From positions 1 to 34,376 of the forward strand of contig JAAYBY010000139.1 in assembly GCA_012729935.1 (NCBI GenBank): a stretch of 34,376 nucleotides of DNA, in the 5' to 3' direction. Shown here in pieces: positions 19,327-27,908 of the stretch. Origin of the DNA: Clostridiaceae bacterium. GTDB taxonomy: Bacteria; Bacillota; Clostridia; Saccharofermentanales; UBA5734. The notes under the pieces are model-generated. The model saw nothing but the letters and a program-made list of their open reading frames with translations. It was not told the DNA's origin and did no database searches. The position numbers and the translations under genes were made by a program. Each line of letters begins with the position of its first letter. Within the stretch, counting starts at the first letter, position 1.

Positions 19327-19542
19327 TAAATCAACAGCAAATTTTCGTTATTTGTCAGGTCTGTTTCGAAAAACAGACTCAATTGTGCAACAAGTCAACA
19401 CACCTATTCACCCAAGGCCATTCGAGCCGGGAAAGGGGGGTCTTGTCACTCAATCTGCTTTCTGATAAACCCGAATTTTATTCAATGGATTTCTGTTGAA
19501 TGATCGATTTGATGATCAACACTGAGAAAGGATTCAATAATC

Positions 19543-21042
19543 ATGAACAGTAAAATGATGATCGGCTGGTCCGAAATTGATTTAACCCCGGATTGCCCCG
19601 TTTTTCTGGCCGGACAGTTTGCCGAGCGTATTTCGGAGTCTGTTGAAACCAAAATTTTCGCGACATCCATGGCTGTCGACACGGGATCTGAGCAAATGGT
19701 GATCTGTGCCTGTGATCTTGTTGCCATTGGTGAGGAGTTAACACTTGATGTCCGTGGTCGCATTAAAAACTCAATCGCTGATCTGGATCCAAATAAAGTA
19801 ATCATTTCAGCAACCCACACCCATACAGCCATGCTGTATGCACGGCGCGGCGTTTCTTCCGGGGCGACACTCGAAGTGCTGAAAACGTATCTGCCGGCCG
19901 AAAAACAATACGTGACACAGGTGTCAGACAAGAACACGGATCATGTCATGAGTCCGGACGATGCCTATGAATACATCGCAGACCTGATCGTGAAAAGCAT
20001 CACCGAAGCGTGGAACAACCGCAAAGCAGGCTATCTGATCAATGCGTTTGGCCGCGCGGTTGTCGGCCATTGCCGGCGTGTCGGTTACGACGATGGAACG
20101 GCCAGGATGTGGGGCGACTCGAATCTGGCTAACTTTGAAGCGCTCGAAGGTGGCAACGATTCCGGTGTTGAGCTGATGTATGTCTTTGATGATCAACAGC
20201 AGCTGACCGGTGTGGTTGCCAACATTGCCTGCCCGGCTCAGACGGTTCAACACCGTAAATTTATATCGGCAGACTACTGGGGCAAGACGCGTTTGCTCCT
20301 CCAGGAGCGTTTTGGTCCGGACATTCGTCTGCTGGCTCTCTGTGGGGCTGCCGGCGATCAGTGTCCTGTTGACATGATCCGCTGGGTTGAACCGAAATCA
20401 CCTGTCAACGATCCGAATATTGAGCGCTCAAACGTCGTCCGCCGCAAAGCAGACCCGTCCATGTTCGACATCGAGGGGTCCTGGACAGCGGGACGCAGAG
20501 TATACAATGAAATCGTCAATGTCTATGAAACGTTGGATAAAGAGCCCCCGGCAGAAGAGCCAGTCTTTGAACATGTGATCGAGTGGGTGGACCTGCCGGT
20601 CCGTAAGGTGACGATGACCGAGTATCGCGAGGCGGACAAATTGCTCAAAGAATACATTCGCGATACCAACCGCGCGTTTGATTACAACGACAATGCCCAG
20701 ATGCATCTGTATGCCGGAACCATTGCCCGCTATCAGTTTCAACAGACCCATCATCTGCATGCAACTGAAGTTCATGTAATCCGACTGGGCAATTTTGCCA
20801 TTGCGACGAATCCATTTGAGCTTTTCCTCAATTACGGGAACCAGATCAAAGCGAGAAGTCTGGCAGAACAGACCTTTTTGATTCAACTGGCTTGCGGATC
20901 GATTGGTTATCTGCCGACCGCAAAAGCTGAATCCGGCAGCCATTATTCTGCTTATGTCAGCAGCGGCATCATCGGTCATCAGGGCGGCGATCTGCTGGTT
21001 CGCACAACACTGGATCGAATCAACAACCTGTTTCAGGAATAA
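19543..21042 (+). CDS. Neutral/alkaline non-lysosomal ceramidase-like protein (N-terminal-domain family)
   Basis: 499 aa; MIGWSEIDLTPD..., VIISATHTHTAM, ALCGAAGDQCPV, ACGSIGYLPTAKAESGSHYSAYVS. Confidence 0.75.
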   Translation: MNSKMMIGWSEIDLTPDCPVFLAGQFAERISESVETKIFATSMAVDTGSEQMVICACDLVAIGEELTLDVRGRIKNSIADLDPNKVIISATHTHTAMLYARRGVSSGATLEVLKTYLPAEKQYVTQVSDKNTDHVMSPDDAYEYIADLIVKSITEAWNNRKAGYLINAFGRAVVGHCRRVGYDDGTARMWGDSNLANFEALEGGNDSGVELMYVFDDQQQLTGVVANIACPAQTVQHRKFISADYWGKTRLLLQERFGPDIRLLALCGAAGDQCPVDMIRWVEPKSPVNDPNIERSNVVRRKADPSMFDIEGSWTAGRRVYNEIVNVYETLDKEPPAEEPVFEHVIEWVDLPVRKVTMTEYREADKLLKEYIRDTNRAFDYNDNAQMHLYAGTIARYQFQQTHHLHATEVHVIRLGNFAIATNPFELFLNYGNQIKARSLAEQTFLIQLACGSIGYLPTAKAESGSHYSAYVSSGIIGHQGGDLLVRTTLDRINNLFQE

Positions 21043-21095
21043 TCCGCAGGAATAATCCGTTCGTCCATCAAACGATCCACGAAAAGGATCAGAAC

Positions 21096-21130
21096 GAAAA
21101 ACAGCCCGCTCAGTTAACTGGGCGGGCTGT
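21096..21130 (-). terminator. Near-perfect 30-nt palindrome between convergent genes; terminator for the FAD oxidoreductase gene, possibly bidirectional
   Basis: ACAGCCCGCTCAGTTAACTGGGCGGGCTGT (one T:G wobble); on the minus strand it runs into GCTGTTTTTCG. Confidence 0.75.
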
Positions 21131-21160
21131 CGTCATTGTTTCTGACAGTATCGGCGACTA

Positions 21161-22549
21161 TTACATGCTTCGAATATCTTCGAGGTCAAGAATCGCACCG
21201 TTCGCTTTAAGTGTGCGCCTTAACAACTGAATGTCGATAGACAGGGCTGTTTCAGCCTTGCAGTCCGCCAGTAAAGCGGCCGCAGTTCCGGCGGCTTCAC
21301 CGGTCGCCATCGCTGTCGACATGATTCGCGTGGTTCCGTGCGCTTCGTGGCTGGCGGAAAGACAACGGCCGGCAACCAGGAGATTTTGTGCGCCTTTGGG
21401 AATCAACGCCCGATAGGGGATGCCGTAGGAGCCACCGTTTTTCAGAAAAACAAACTGGGTTTTGCCGCCGAGCGGATCGTGAATATCGATCGGATAAGAG
21501 CCGCGCGCAATGGTGTCCGCAAAATCACGGCACAGGACGACATCATCTTGGGTCAATATCGTTTCGCCGATGATGTTTCGTGATTCGCGGATCCCGATCT
21601 GAGGTGCCGCGTAAGCGATGATCGCCTGCTGAAAGCCAGGGATATTCTGACGCATGGCGGCGACCAGCTCGACCATGTGATGGCGCTCCTGCCACTCTGC
21701 CCGCACGAGATCATCGTTGACTGATCCATCGACACCTGTGACACGTGTGATGTTAAAAGAAACACAGCCTTCTCTGGCTGAAACAGCTGTAAATGTCAGA
21801 GAGCGGTCGTCCAGCCAGGGATGCATATGACCGGCAACATGGATGACGCCGGGCTGACTGGCGTCCAGCTTTGCCCCGCGGATCAAACGCGTGTGCCATT
21901 CATTCCAGCCGGAAAAACCGTGCTGTTCCTCCATTGCAGCGACCATCGCCTCGAGATCAACCTGGCAGAGTGTGAACATCAGGGAGGCATTCTGCATGCG
22001 TCCGTCCTGATTACCGCGCCTGAACGGAAATCCGGCAGCGGCTGCCAGGTCACCATCACCAGTCGCATCAATAAAAAAGTCGGCAGTCAACCATTGTTTA
22101 CCATCCTTGTTGACGACTTCAATCTGCTTAATGGACTGGTCCTGAACGAGAACATCGGACAGAATGGTATGAAAGAGCGGTTTGACGCCTGCTTCGCTGA
22201 GTAAATCCATCGCTGCGACTTTATAGATCTCCGGATCGTATGGTGTGATGGCGAACTGGTATGGCTGCTCTTGACCGGAACGCCAGACGCCGCCCGTGCT
22301 GTGACCGGGTGTACCGCCGAGCGCAGCGATGCGGTCAACGAGATCCTGCGCTAATCCGGCGACAACCTGGTGGCCATCACCGGAAAAGAAAGCGAGAAAC
22401 GGGATACCATGTGCGGCAACTCCGCCCGGAAAACCATATTTTTCAACCAGTAATGTTCTGGCACCTTGTCTGCCTGCGGCAGCCGCTGCCGTAACTCCGG
22501 CTGTACCTCCGCCGACCACTATGACATCCCATTTGTTTTTCTCTATCAT
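21161..22549 (-). CDS. FAD-dependent oxidoreductase (FAD_oxidored, PF12831-like)
   Basis: MIEKNKWDVIVVGGGTAGVTAAAAAGRQGARTLLVEKYGFPGG; LVAGRCLSASHEAHGTTRIM; start at 22549 supported by AGGAGGAG. Confidence 0.9.
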   Translation of the reverse strand: MIEKNKWDVIVVGGGTAGVTAAAAAGRQGARTLLVEKYGFPGGVAAHGIPFLAFFSGDGHQVVAGLAQDLVDRIAALGGTPGHSTGGVWRSGQEQPYQFAITPYDPEIYKVAAMDLLSEAGVKPLFHTILSDVLVQDQSIKQIEVVNKDGKQWLTADFFIDATGDGDLAAAAGFPFRRGNQDGRMQNASLMFTLCQVDLEAMVAAMEEQHGFSGWNEWHTRLIRGAKLDASQPGVIHVAGHMHPWLDDRSLTFTAVSAREGCVSFNITRVTGVDGSVNDDLVRAEWQERHHMVELVAAMRQNIPGFQQAIIAYAAPQIGIRESRNIIGETILTQDDVVLCRDFADTIARGSYPIDIHDPLGGKTQFVFLKNGGSYGIPYRALIPKGAQNLLVAGRCLSASHEAHGTTRIMSTAMATGEAAGTAAALLADCKAETALSIDIQLLRRTLKANGAILDLEDIRSM

Positions 22550-22651
22550 TGTTCTCCTCCTGAAACTCAACAAATCCTGATTTTACACAGTTTTTTGCTT
22601 GAAATCTAAAATGCTATCATTCTTTGACCACACTAAATGTATACAAATTTT

Positions 22652-23878
22652 TTACAGGTTGATCAGCCACGACGCGTCAACGCGCGTGCCTTTTTTAAAA
22701 ACCCATTGAACTGACCGCAAATCCGCTAACTGATCCAGCGGATTACCACGGACGACCAGGATATCTGCTTCCTGACCGGCGGCCAATGTACCTCTTTGGC
22801 CGGAAAGCCCGCAAATTTCCGCTGCGTTCGATGTTGCAGCGCGAAGACAGTCTATCACAGACAACCCGCACTGGTTAAGCATAATCAACTCAGTCACCAC
22901 ATCACCAACCGTGTCCGTACCACAGCCGATCGTGATACCATGCTCAGCTGCCAGACGAATGCTGTTCTGCAGCGGTTCCACAACCCGGTGTTGAATGAGA
23001 TCAGCCAGTTCGCGGCTGCCGGACCGGCGCTCTCGCTCGGCAACTTCAGCAATACCGGAAAGTGTTGGAACGTAGTGAACCTTGCGGCGTTTCATGATAT
23101 CGATCGCTTCATCATTGAGGTTTACACCGTGTTCAATACAATCAATGCCAGCGTGCAGTGCGTTCAGGATGGCACCGGAACCCATGGCGTGAACAGTCGT
23201 CTTTTTCCCCCGGTTATGTGCTTCCTGGACACCGGCCGTCAGTTCATCGAGACCCATCTCCACCCAGTCAGGATCTTCGTGCTCCGGCATGCCGCCGATT
23301 CCGCCGCTGCCCATAAACTTGACCAGATCGGCACCGGCCTTGATTTCGGCCCGCACAGCAGCGCGAACCGCATCCGGCCCATCAACTTCGACGGCACCCT
23401 GGTAACGATGCGTTTCGTGACCGCCGGTCGTCGCAATTCCGTAGCCGCAGGCGAGCATGGAAGGGCCGTTGATAATCTTGTCAGCGATCAACTGTTTAAA
23501 AGCGATATCCACCCGGCCTTTCGAGCCGCAGTTACGTAAAGTAGTGACACCGGACAGTAGTTCCCGCCAGGCGTTTTTGCAGGTCCAGACCATGCGCCGG
23601 GTATCTGGCGAATTTTCAATGGCAGGAGCTCCCATCCGGAAAGCCCCGGTCTGTCCTTTGATCGCGAGATGTCTGCGCTGGATATGCACATGCAGGTTGA
23701 ACAAGCCCGGCAATAACGAACAGCCCGACCCATCCAGAATAACATCTGCATCAGGAAGCGGCAGGGATTCAATACCCGTCGCTTCAATGAGACCATCTGA
23801 AATCAAAAGCCAGGCGTTTTCAACTGGCTGACCGACAGCCGGATCAATCAATCGGATCTGTGTAATAAGCGTACGCAT
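22652..23878 (-). CDS. Amidohydrolase family protein (imidazolonepropionase / Xaa-Pro dipeptidase-like)
   Basis: 408 aa; LPGLFNLHVHIQ, GADLVKFMGSGGIGG, TVHAMGSGAI, CIEHGVNL, GCGTDTVGD, GTLAAGQEADILVVRGNPL. Confidence 0.9.
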   Translation of the reverse strand: MRTLITQIRLIDPAVGQPVENAWLLISDGLIEATGIESLPLPDADVILDGSGCSLLPGLFNLHVHIQRRHLAIKGQTGAFRMGAPAIENSPDTRRMVWTCKNAWRELLSGVTTLRNCGSKGRVDIAFKQLIADKIINGPSMLACGYGIATTGGHETHRYQGAVEVDGPDAVRAAVRAEIKAGADLVKFMGSGGIGGMPEHEDPDWVEMGLDELTAGVQEAHNRGKKTTVHAMGSGAILNALHAGIDCIEHGVNLNDEAIDIMKRRKVHYVPTLSGIAEVAERERRSGSRELADLIQHRVVEPLQNSIRLAAEHGITIGCGTDTVGDVVTELIMLNQCGLSVIDCLRAATSNAAEICGLSGQRGTLAAGQEADILVVRGNPLDQLADLRSVQWVFKKGTRVDASWLINL

Positions 23879-24045
23879 GGAAAATTACTCCTAACAGATT
23901 AAGCAGATGCCTTAACGATGTGAATCTCTTCCATTATAGGGGTCTGCCCGGTGAAAGAAAAGTATGAGACAGGTAAAATGATGACAGAAGGTTTCTACGG
24001 GAATCGAGAAAGCGGCACCGACAAGCGATTTGAAGGCGAAATCGG

Positions 24046-24073
24046 ATATTTTCGAAAATATTCGAAAATATAT
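24046..24073. promoter_or_regulatory. Palindromic operator-like element with tandem 10-bp repeat
   Basis: ATATTTTCGAAAATAT perfect 16-bp palindrome at 24046-24061, overlapping a TTCGAAAATA tandem repeat (24051-24060, 24061-24070). Confidence 0.6.
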
Positions 24074-24082
24074 GCAAAGTAA

Positions 24083-24111
24083 TTGCGTGCTATATTATTC
24101 TGTGATAGAAT
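24083..24111 (+). promoter_or_regulatory. Candidate promoter for the ABC importer operon
   Basis: TTGCGT - 17 nt - TAGAAT, directly downstream of the palindromic element. Confidence 0.5.
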
Positions 24112-24231
24112 GAACGCAGTTCTTGTGATAGTTGCACAATTCTTAGACCTTATCCACCCTTGATTTGAAGCTAATCTTCCTTATTGCTGTGAGGGAGTAG
24201 CTAATAAAAGATGAAAGAGAGAGAATGCGCC

Positions 24232-25677
24232 ATGAAAAAAGTACTATCCCTGTTTCTTGCGATTTTCATGATTGTGGCTGTATTTGCAGGTTGCGATGGT
24301 TCAGAAACCACAGCTGCCCCGACCGATGGAACCACAACAAAAGGATCGGAAGGAACAACAACAACTGCGACAACAACAAAGGCACCTCCTGCTGAAGCGG
24401 AAGAAGTCTGGTTCTTCTCGTCGGTTGGAGCATATCAGAAAATACTCGAAGGCGAAGTTGCAAACTGGAACGACACAGTCGGTGCTGAAAAGGGTGTTTT
24501 CATTTTTATGGAAACCAACATTGACAACTACAGTACAGCATTCGATACGATGATTCAGTCGGGCACCTATCCCGATATCGCTGACATGTACGCCCGAGCC
24601 AATTATCTTGAAGCCGGTTATTTTACAGACCTGTATGAACTGGCGAAAGATTATCCGGAAGTTCAGACCACAATTGACCGCTGGGAACCATTCTTCGCAC
24701 AGGGTGTTTCTCTGCGTGGAGACAAACTGGTCTGCATGCCACTAGAATATGTTCCGATTAAAATGGTTTATAACAAAGAGATCTTTGATGAATGCGGCAT
24801 CACAGAGGCACCCCAATCCTGGGAAGACATCTACGATTATGCCAAAATCATCACAGAAAAAGGCGCTGGCGACTATTACGGATTTGCCTGGACATCGATG
24901 TGGACCGCTACTTTCCGTCGCTTCGTCTGCAAAGCCGGTGTTGCCTCCCTCGGCCGCGGCCAGTTTGACAACAATACGGCAACCTATGATTTTTCACCAT
25001 ACAAAGAGACAGTCGAGCTCATCGGCAGAATGTATCAGGAAGGCATGATGTTCCCGACACCGTTTGACCAGCACATCGACCCGATCCGTCAGCGTTTCTC
25101 TGAAGGACTGGTCGGTATGGAAATCGCTCCGGCATATGACTACTCGGTATACACCAAACAGTTCGTTGCCGATTTCGAATGGGTTGTCTGCGATGTTCCC
25201 GCCCTGGTTGGTTACGAACGTGAATTCAAGGGTGCTTCCCTGAACCGTGGTAATGTAACGATCACATCGTGGGTTGAAGAAGATCGTCTGCCTGCTACCG
25301 TTGAAGCATGGCTGTTCCTGAACAGTGATGGCCTCTATGAAACTCTGTTCGAGAACTCCGCTATTATCCCGCAGGATCCGGCGATCGCTGCCAAAGTTCT
25401 GGCTGAATCAGATGTTGATTTTGATCCGAACTGGATTCTGATGTCAGACGTCAAAAATTACACTGCTGAGCCGCCGCGTCCGGAATCACTCCTTACTCTG
25501 GAAGGCGACCCATATGAGACATTCTTCACCAACGTCATGACCGGTGATATCAACTGGGATGATGGCATTGAAGATCTGAACAAACGTTATAATGATGCTT
25601 ACGCTCAGGCAAAAGCGGATGGTTTGATCAATACTGATATTTATGAGACGACCTATAACCCTGGTCCGTGGGAGTAA
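24232..25677 (+). CDS. ABC transporter extracellular solute-binding lipoprotein (family 1)
   Basis: MKKVLSLFLAIFMIVAVFAGC lipoprotein signal; Thr-rich linker; MVYNKEIFDECGITEAPQSWEDIYDYAKII; ATG 24211 in the same frame is an alternative start. Confidence 0.92.
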   Translation: MKKVLSLFLAIFMIVAVFAGCDGSETTAAPTDGTTTKGSEGTTTTATTTKAPPAEAEEVWFFSSVGAYQKILEGEVANWNDTVGAEKGVFIFMETNIDNYSTAFDTMIQSGTYPDIADMYARANYLEAGYFTDLYELAKDYPEVQTTIDRWEPFFAQGVSLRGDKLVCMPLEYVPIKMVYNKEIFDECGITEAPQSWEDIYDYAKIITEKGAGDYYGFAWTSMWTATFRRFVCKAGVASLGRGQFDNNTATYDFSPYKETVELIGRMYQEGMMFPTPFDQHIDPIRQRFSEGLVGMEIAPAYDYSVYTKQFVADFEWVVCDVPALVGYEREFKGASLNRGNVTITSWVEEDRLPATVEAWLFLNSDGLYETLFENSAIIPQDPAIAAKVLAESDVDFDPNWILMSDVKNYTAEPPRPESLLTLEGDPYETFFTNVMTGDINWDDGIEDLNKRYNDAYAQAKADGLINTDIYETTYNPGPWE

Positions 25678-25710
25678 GAACCTGAATAGTTAAGTAAGAT
25701 GCCAAATGAG

Positions 25711-25742
25711 TTACAGGCGGCATGGCAACGTGCCGCCTGTAT
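25711..25742 (+). terminator. Intercistronic stem-loop between solute-binding protein and permease genes (attenuator or mRNA stabiliser)
   Basis: TACAGGCGGCA tggcaacg TGCCGCCTGTA followed by TATGCTTTTTATA. Confidence 0.65.
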
Positions 25743-25846
25743 ATGCTTTTTATATCAATTTCAGTTGTAAGGATTCTATCATTTGACAAATCACCATTTT
25801 ACTCCGTAATTCCAAGGATTTTATCTCAACGGAAGGTGGAATAACA

Positions 25847-26773
25847 TTGATCACTACACCTACACCACATACCCTCAAAAGAAGAGAGTATCTTCAGTCG
25901 TATGCGATGATTGCAATTAGCGTGATTGGTCTGGCATTGCTGGTTATCTATCCGCTCGGATGGATCCTCCGCTTTAGCCTCTACCGTTATGACGGAATTT
26001 CCGAACCGATCTATGTTGGCATGAGTAATTTCATCAGAGCCTTCGGTGCGAACGGTGCACGCTACTGGCAAACGGTTAGAAATACATTTGTTTTCGCTTT
26101 TGGCAAACTGCTTGTTGAAATCCCGCTCGCATTGGTTCTGGCGTATATTGTTGCTGGAAAAATAAAAGGAAGAAGTTTTTTCAGAACGGTCTATTTTCTG
26201 CCGTCTATGCTCTCTGTTGCAGTAATGGGTATCATGTTCTATTACCTGTTTGGTTCGTACAGTGGAGCGATCAATGAAATTGTCAGAATGTTCGGCGGTG
26301 CTGGAAATACCCGCTGGTTCAGCAGCGGAACGCTGGCAATGATCGTTATCATGATTGCGTCCGTCTGGCAGAACTTCGGTATCAACATGTTGTTCTTTAT
26401 GACCGGTCTGCAAAGTATTCCGGAAGAACTGTATGAGGCAGCCACCATAGACGGCGCCAATTCGGTTCAGCGCTTTTTCCGAATCACCATTCCGATGCTC
26501 GCACCGGTCAGCCAGATGGTCATTATGAACGCACTGCTCGGTTCTTTGAAAGTTGTCGATCTTGTTTTAGCGATGACCAACGGAGCGCCGAATTTCCAAA
26601 CTGAGATGATGATGAGCTATGTTTACAAACTGTTCTTTGCATCTACGCAGTTGGGAACAGCAAATAATTTCGGGTATGGTGCGGCATTGAGTGTAATTAC
26701 GGCGGTAATTCTGACTGTTGTGACATTGATCTATCTGCGTGTTACCCATAAGGGTAGCGAGATTCACGATTGA
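25847..26773 (+). CDS. ABC transporter permease (MalF/UgpA type)
   Basis: 308 aa; EAA-loop EELYEAATIDGANSVQRFFRITIPMLAP; TTG start after GGAAGGTGG. Confidence 0.92.
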   Translation: MITTPTPHTLKRREYLQSYAMIAISVIGLALLVIYPLGWILRFSLYRYDGISEPIYVGMSNFIRAFGANGARYWQTVRNTFVFAFGKLLVEIPLALVLAYIVAGKIKGRSFFRTVYFLPSMLSVAVMGIMFYYLFGSYSGAINEIVRMFGGAGNTRWFSSGTLAMIVIMIASVWQNFGINMLFFMTGLQSIPEELYEAATIDGANSVQRFFRITIPMLAPVSQMVIMNALLGSLKVVDLVLAMTNGAPNFQTEMMMSYVYKLFFASTQLGTANNFGYGAALSVITAVILTVVTLIYLRVTHKGSEIHD

Positions 26774-26787
26774 GGGGGAGAGCCACT

Positions 26788-27669
26788 ATGAATAAAAAAC
26801 AACACTGGAGTCAGGTTTTCCTCTATCTGTTTCTCATTGCAATTGTGGTCATTACACTTGTCCCGTTGCTTTATACTGTGTCAGCTTCGTTTAAACCCAA
26901 CACAGAGATAATGCAGGGCGGTGCGCATCTGTGGCCAAAAGACCCCACGCTGCAGAACTATATTGATGCCTGGGAGATGGGTTCTTCAGGCGGCAGAGGT
27001 GTCAGCCGCAGAGCTGTCAACTTCGCTGATTATACGGTTAACTCTTTGATCATGTCGACGATCACAATGATCGGTACGCTGATTTTGACATCGATGACGG
27101 CTTACGCCTTTCAGAGAGGACAATTTCCAGGCCGACAATTTCTCTACTGGACCTTTTTGTCGACCATGTTCATATCGGCTGGATCTGTCACAATCTATCC
27201 AATCATCCAGCTGGCTGCAAAAGTTGATTTAAATAACCTTTATGGTGCTGCTATCGTTCAGGTTTTCTTGACAGGTGCTGCCAATCTGTTCCTGACAGTC
27301 GGCTATCTGCGGACGATCAGCAAAGAAATCGACGAATCAGCAAAGATTGACGGGTGTTCGTTCTTCCAGACCTATTTAAGAATTATTCTACCGCTGTCTA
27401 AACCTATTATGGCGACGATCGCTTTGATGAGCTTCCGTGCAGCCTGGAACGCCTACCTCATGCCGATGGTCTTTACACTTGGTAAAACATCACAGTATCC
27501 ATTGACAGTCGGTATCGTGGCCCTGAAGAATTTCGGCGGTGAGGGCGCATCTCAGTATAATCTGCTGATGGCCGGCACCATGTTCTCCATCATGCCCATG
27601 ATCACAATCTACCTGATCATGAATAAGTACTTTGTTTCCGGCATTACGGCTGGAGCAGTTAAAGGCTGA
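26788..27669 (+). CDS. ABC transporter permease (MalG/UgpE type)
   Basis: EAA-loop KEIDESAKIDGCSFFQTYLRIILPLSKP; start set at 26788 after GAGGGGGAG. Confidence 0.92.
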   Translation: MNKKQHWSQVFLYLFLIAIVVITLVPLLYTVSASFKPNTEIMQGGAHLWPKDPTLQNYIDAWEMGSSGGRGVSRRAVNFADYTVNSLIMSTITMIGTLILTSMTAYAFQRGQFPGRQFLYWTFLSTMFISAGSVTIYPIIQLAAKVDLNNLYGAAIVQVFLTGAANLFLTVGYLRTISKEIDESAKIDGCSFFQTYLRIILPLSKPIMATIALMSFRAAWNAYLMPMVFTLGKTSQYPLTVGIVALKNFGGEGASQYNLLMAGTMFSIMPMITIYLIMNKYFVSGITAGAVKG

Positions 27670-27731
27670 TTCAGTTTAGGATTTCACCCGTTTAGTTTTT
27701 GGGAATTGAGTCAGATACAAAAACAAGATAG

Positions 27732-27770
27732 ACACCCGGACTTTGTCAATGTTCAGTCCGGGTGTTTTTG
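27732..27770 (+). terminator. Intrinsic terminator of the ABC importer operon
   Basis: ACACCCGGACT ttgtcaatgttc AGTCCGGGTGT TTTTG, perfect 11-bp arms. Confidence 0.92.
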
Positions 27771-27908
27771 TAATGGAGTGATTTTGTCAACTTTACAAAG
27801 ATGACGTTCTGCTGATACAATCGGTGGGATAAAATGTATTTGTTTAATCAGACAATTATAAAGTGATGATACGTATTTAAGTCTTTGACCTGAAGGAAAG
27901 GAATCACC

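Noticed and set aside
22796-23539. 247-aa plus-strand ORF
   Set aside because: Antisense to the well-supported amidohydrolase; composition does not resemble a known family and no RBS was evident.
13617-24073. CodY box (AATTTTCWGAAAATT) as explanation for the palindromes
   Set aside because: The repeated element has TTTTC directly joined to GAAAA with no central W base, so the spacing is one base shorter than the CodY consensus; central CG fits LacI-type operators better. Not excluded experimentally.
24300-24400. ACA/ACC-rich low-complexity tract
   Set aside because: Encodes the Thr-rich linker after the lipobox of the solute-binding protein, common in such lipoproteins.
25826-26413. 195-aa minus-strand ORF
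   Set aside because: Antisense to the MalF-type permease; Cys/His/Arg-rich shadow translation.
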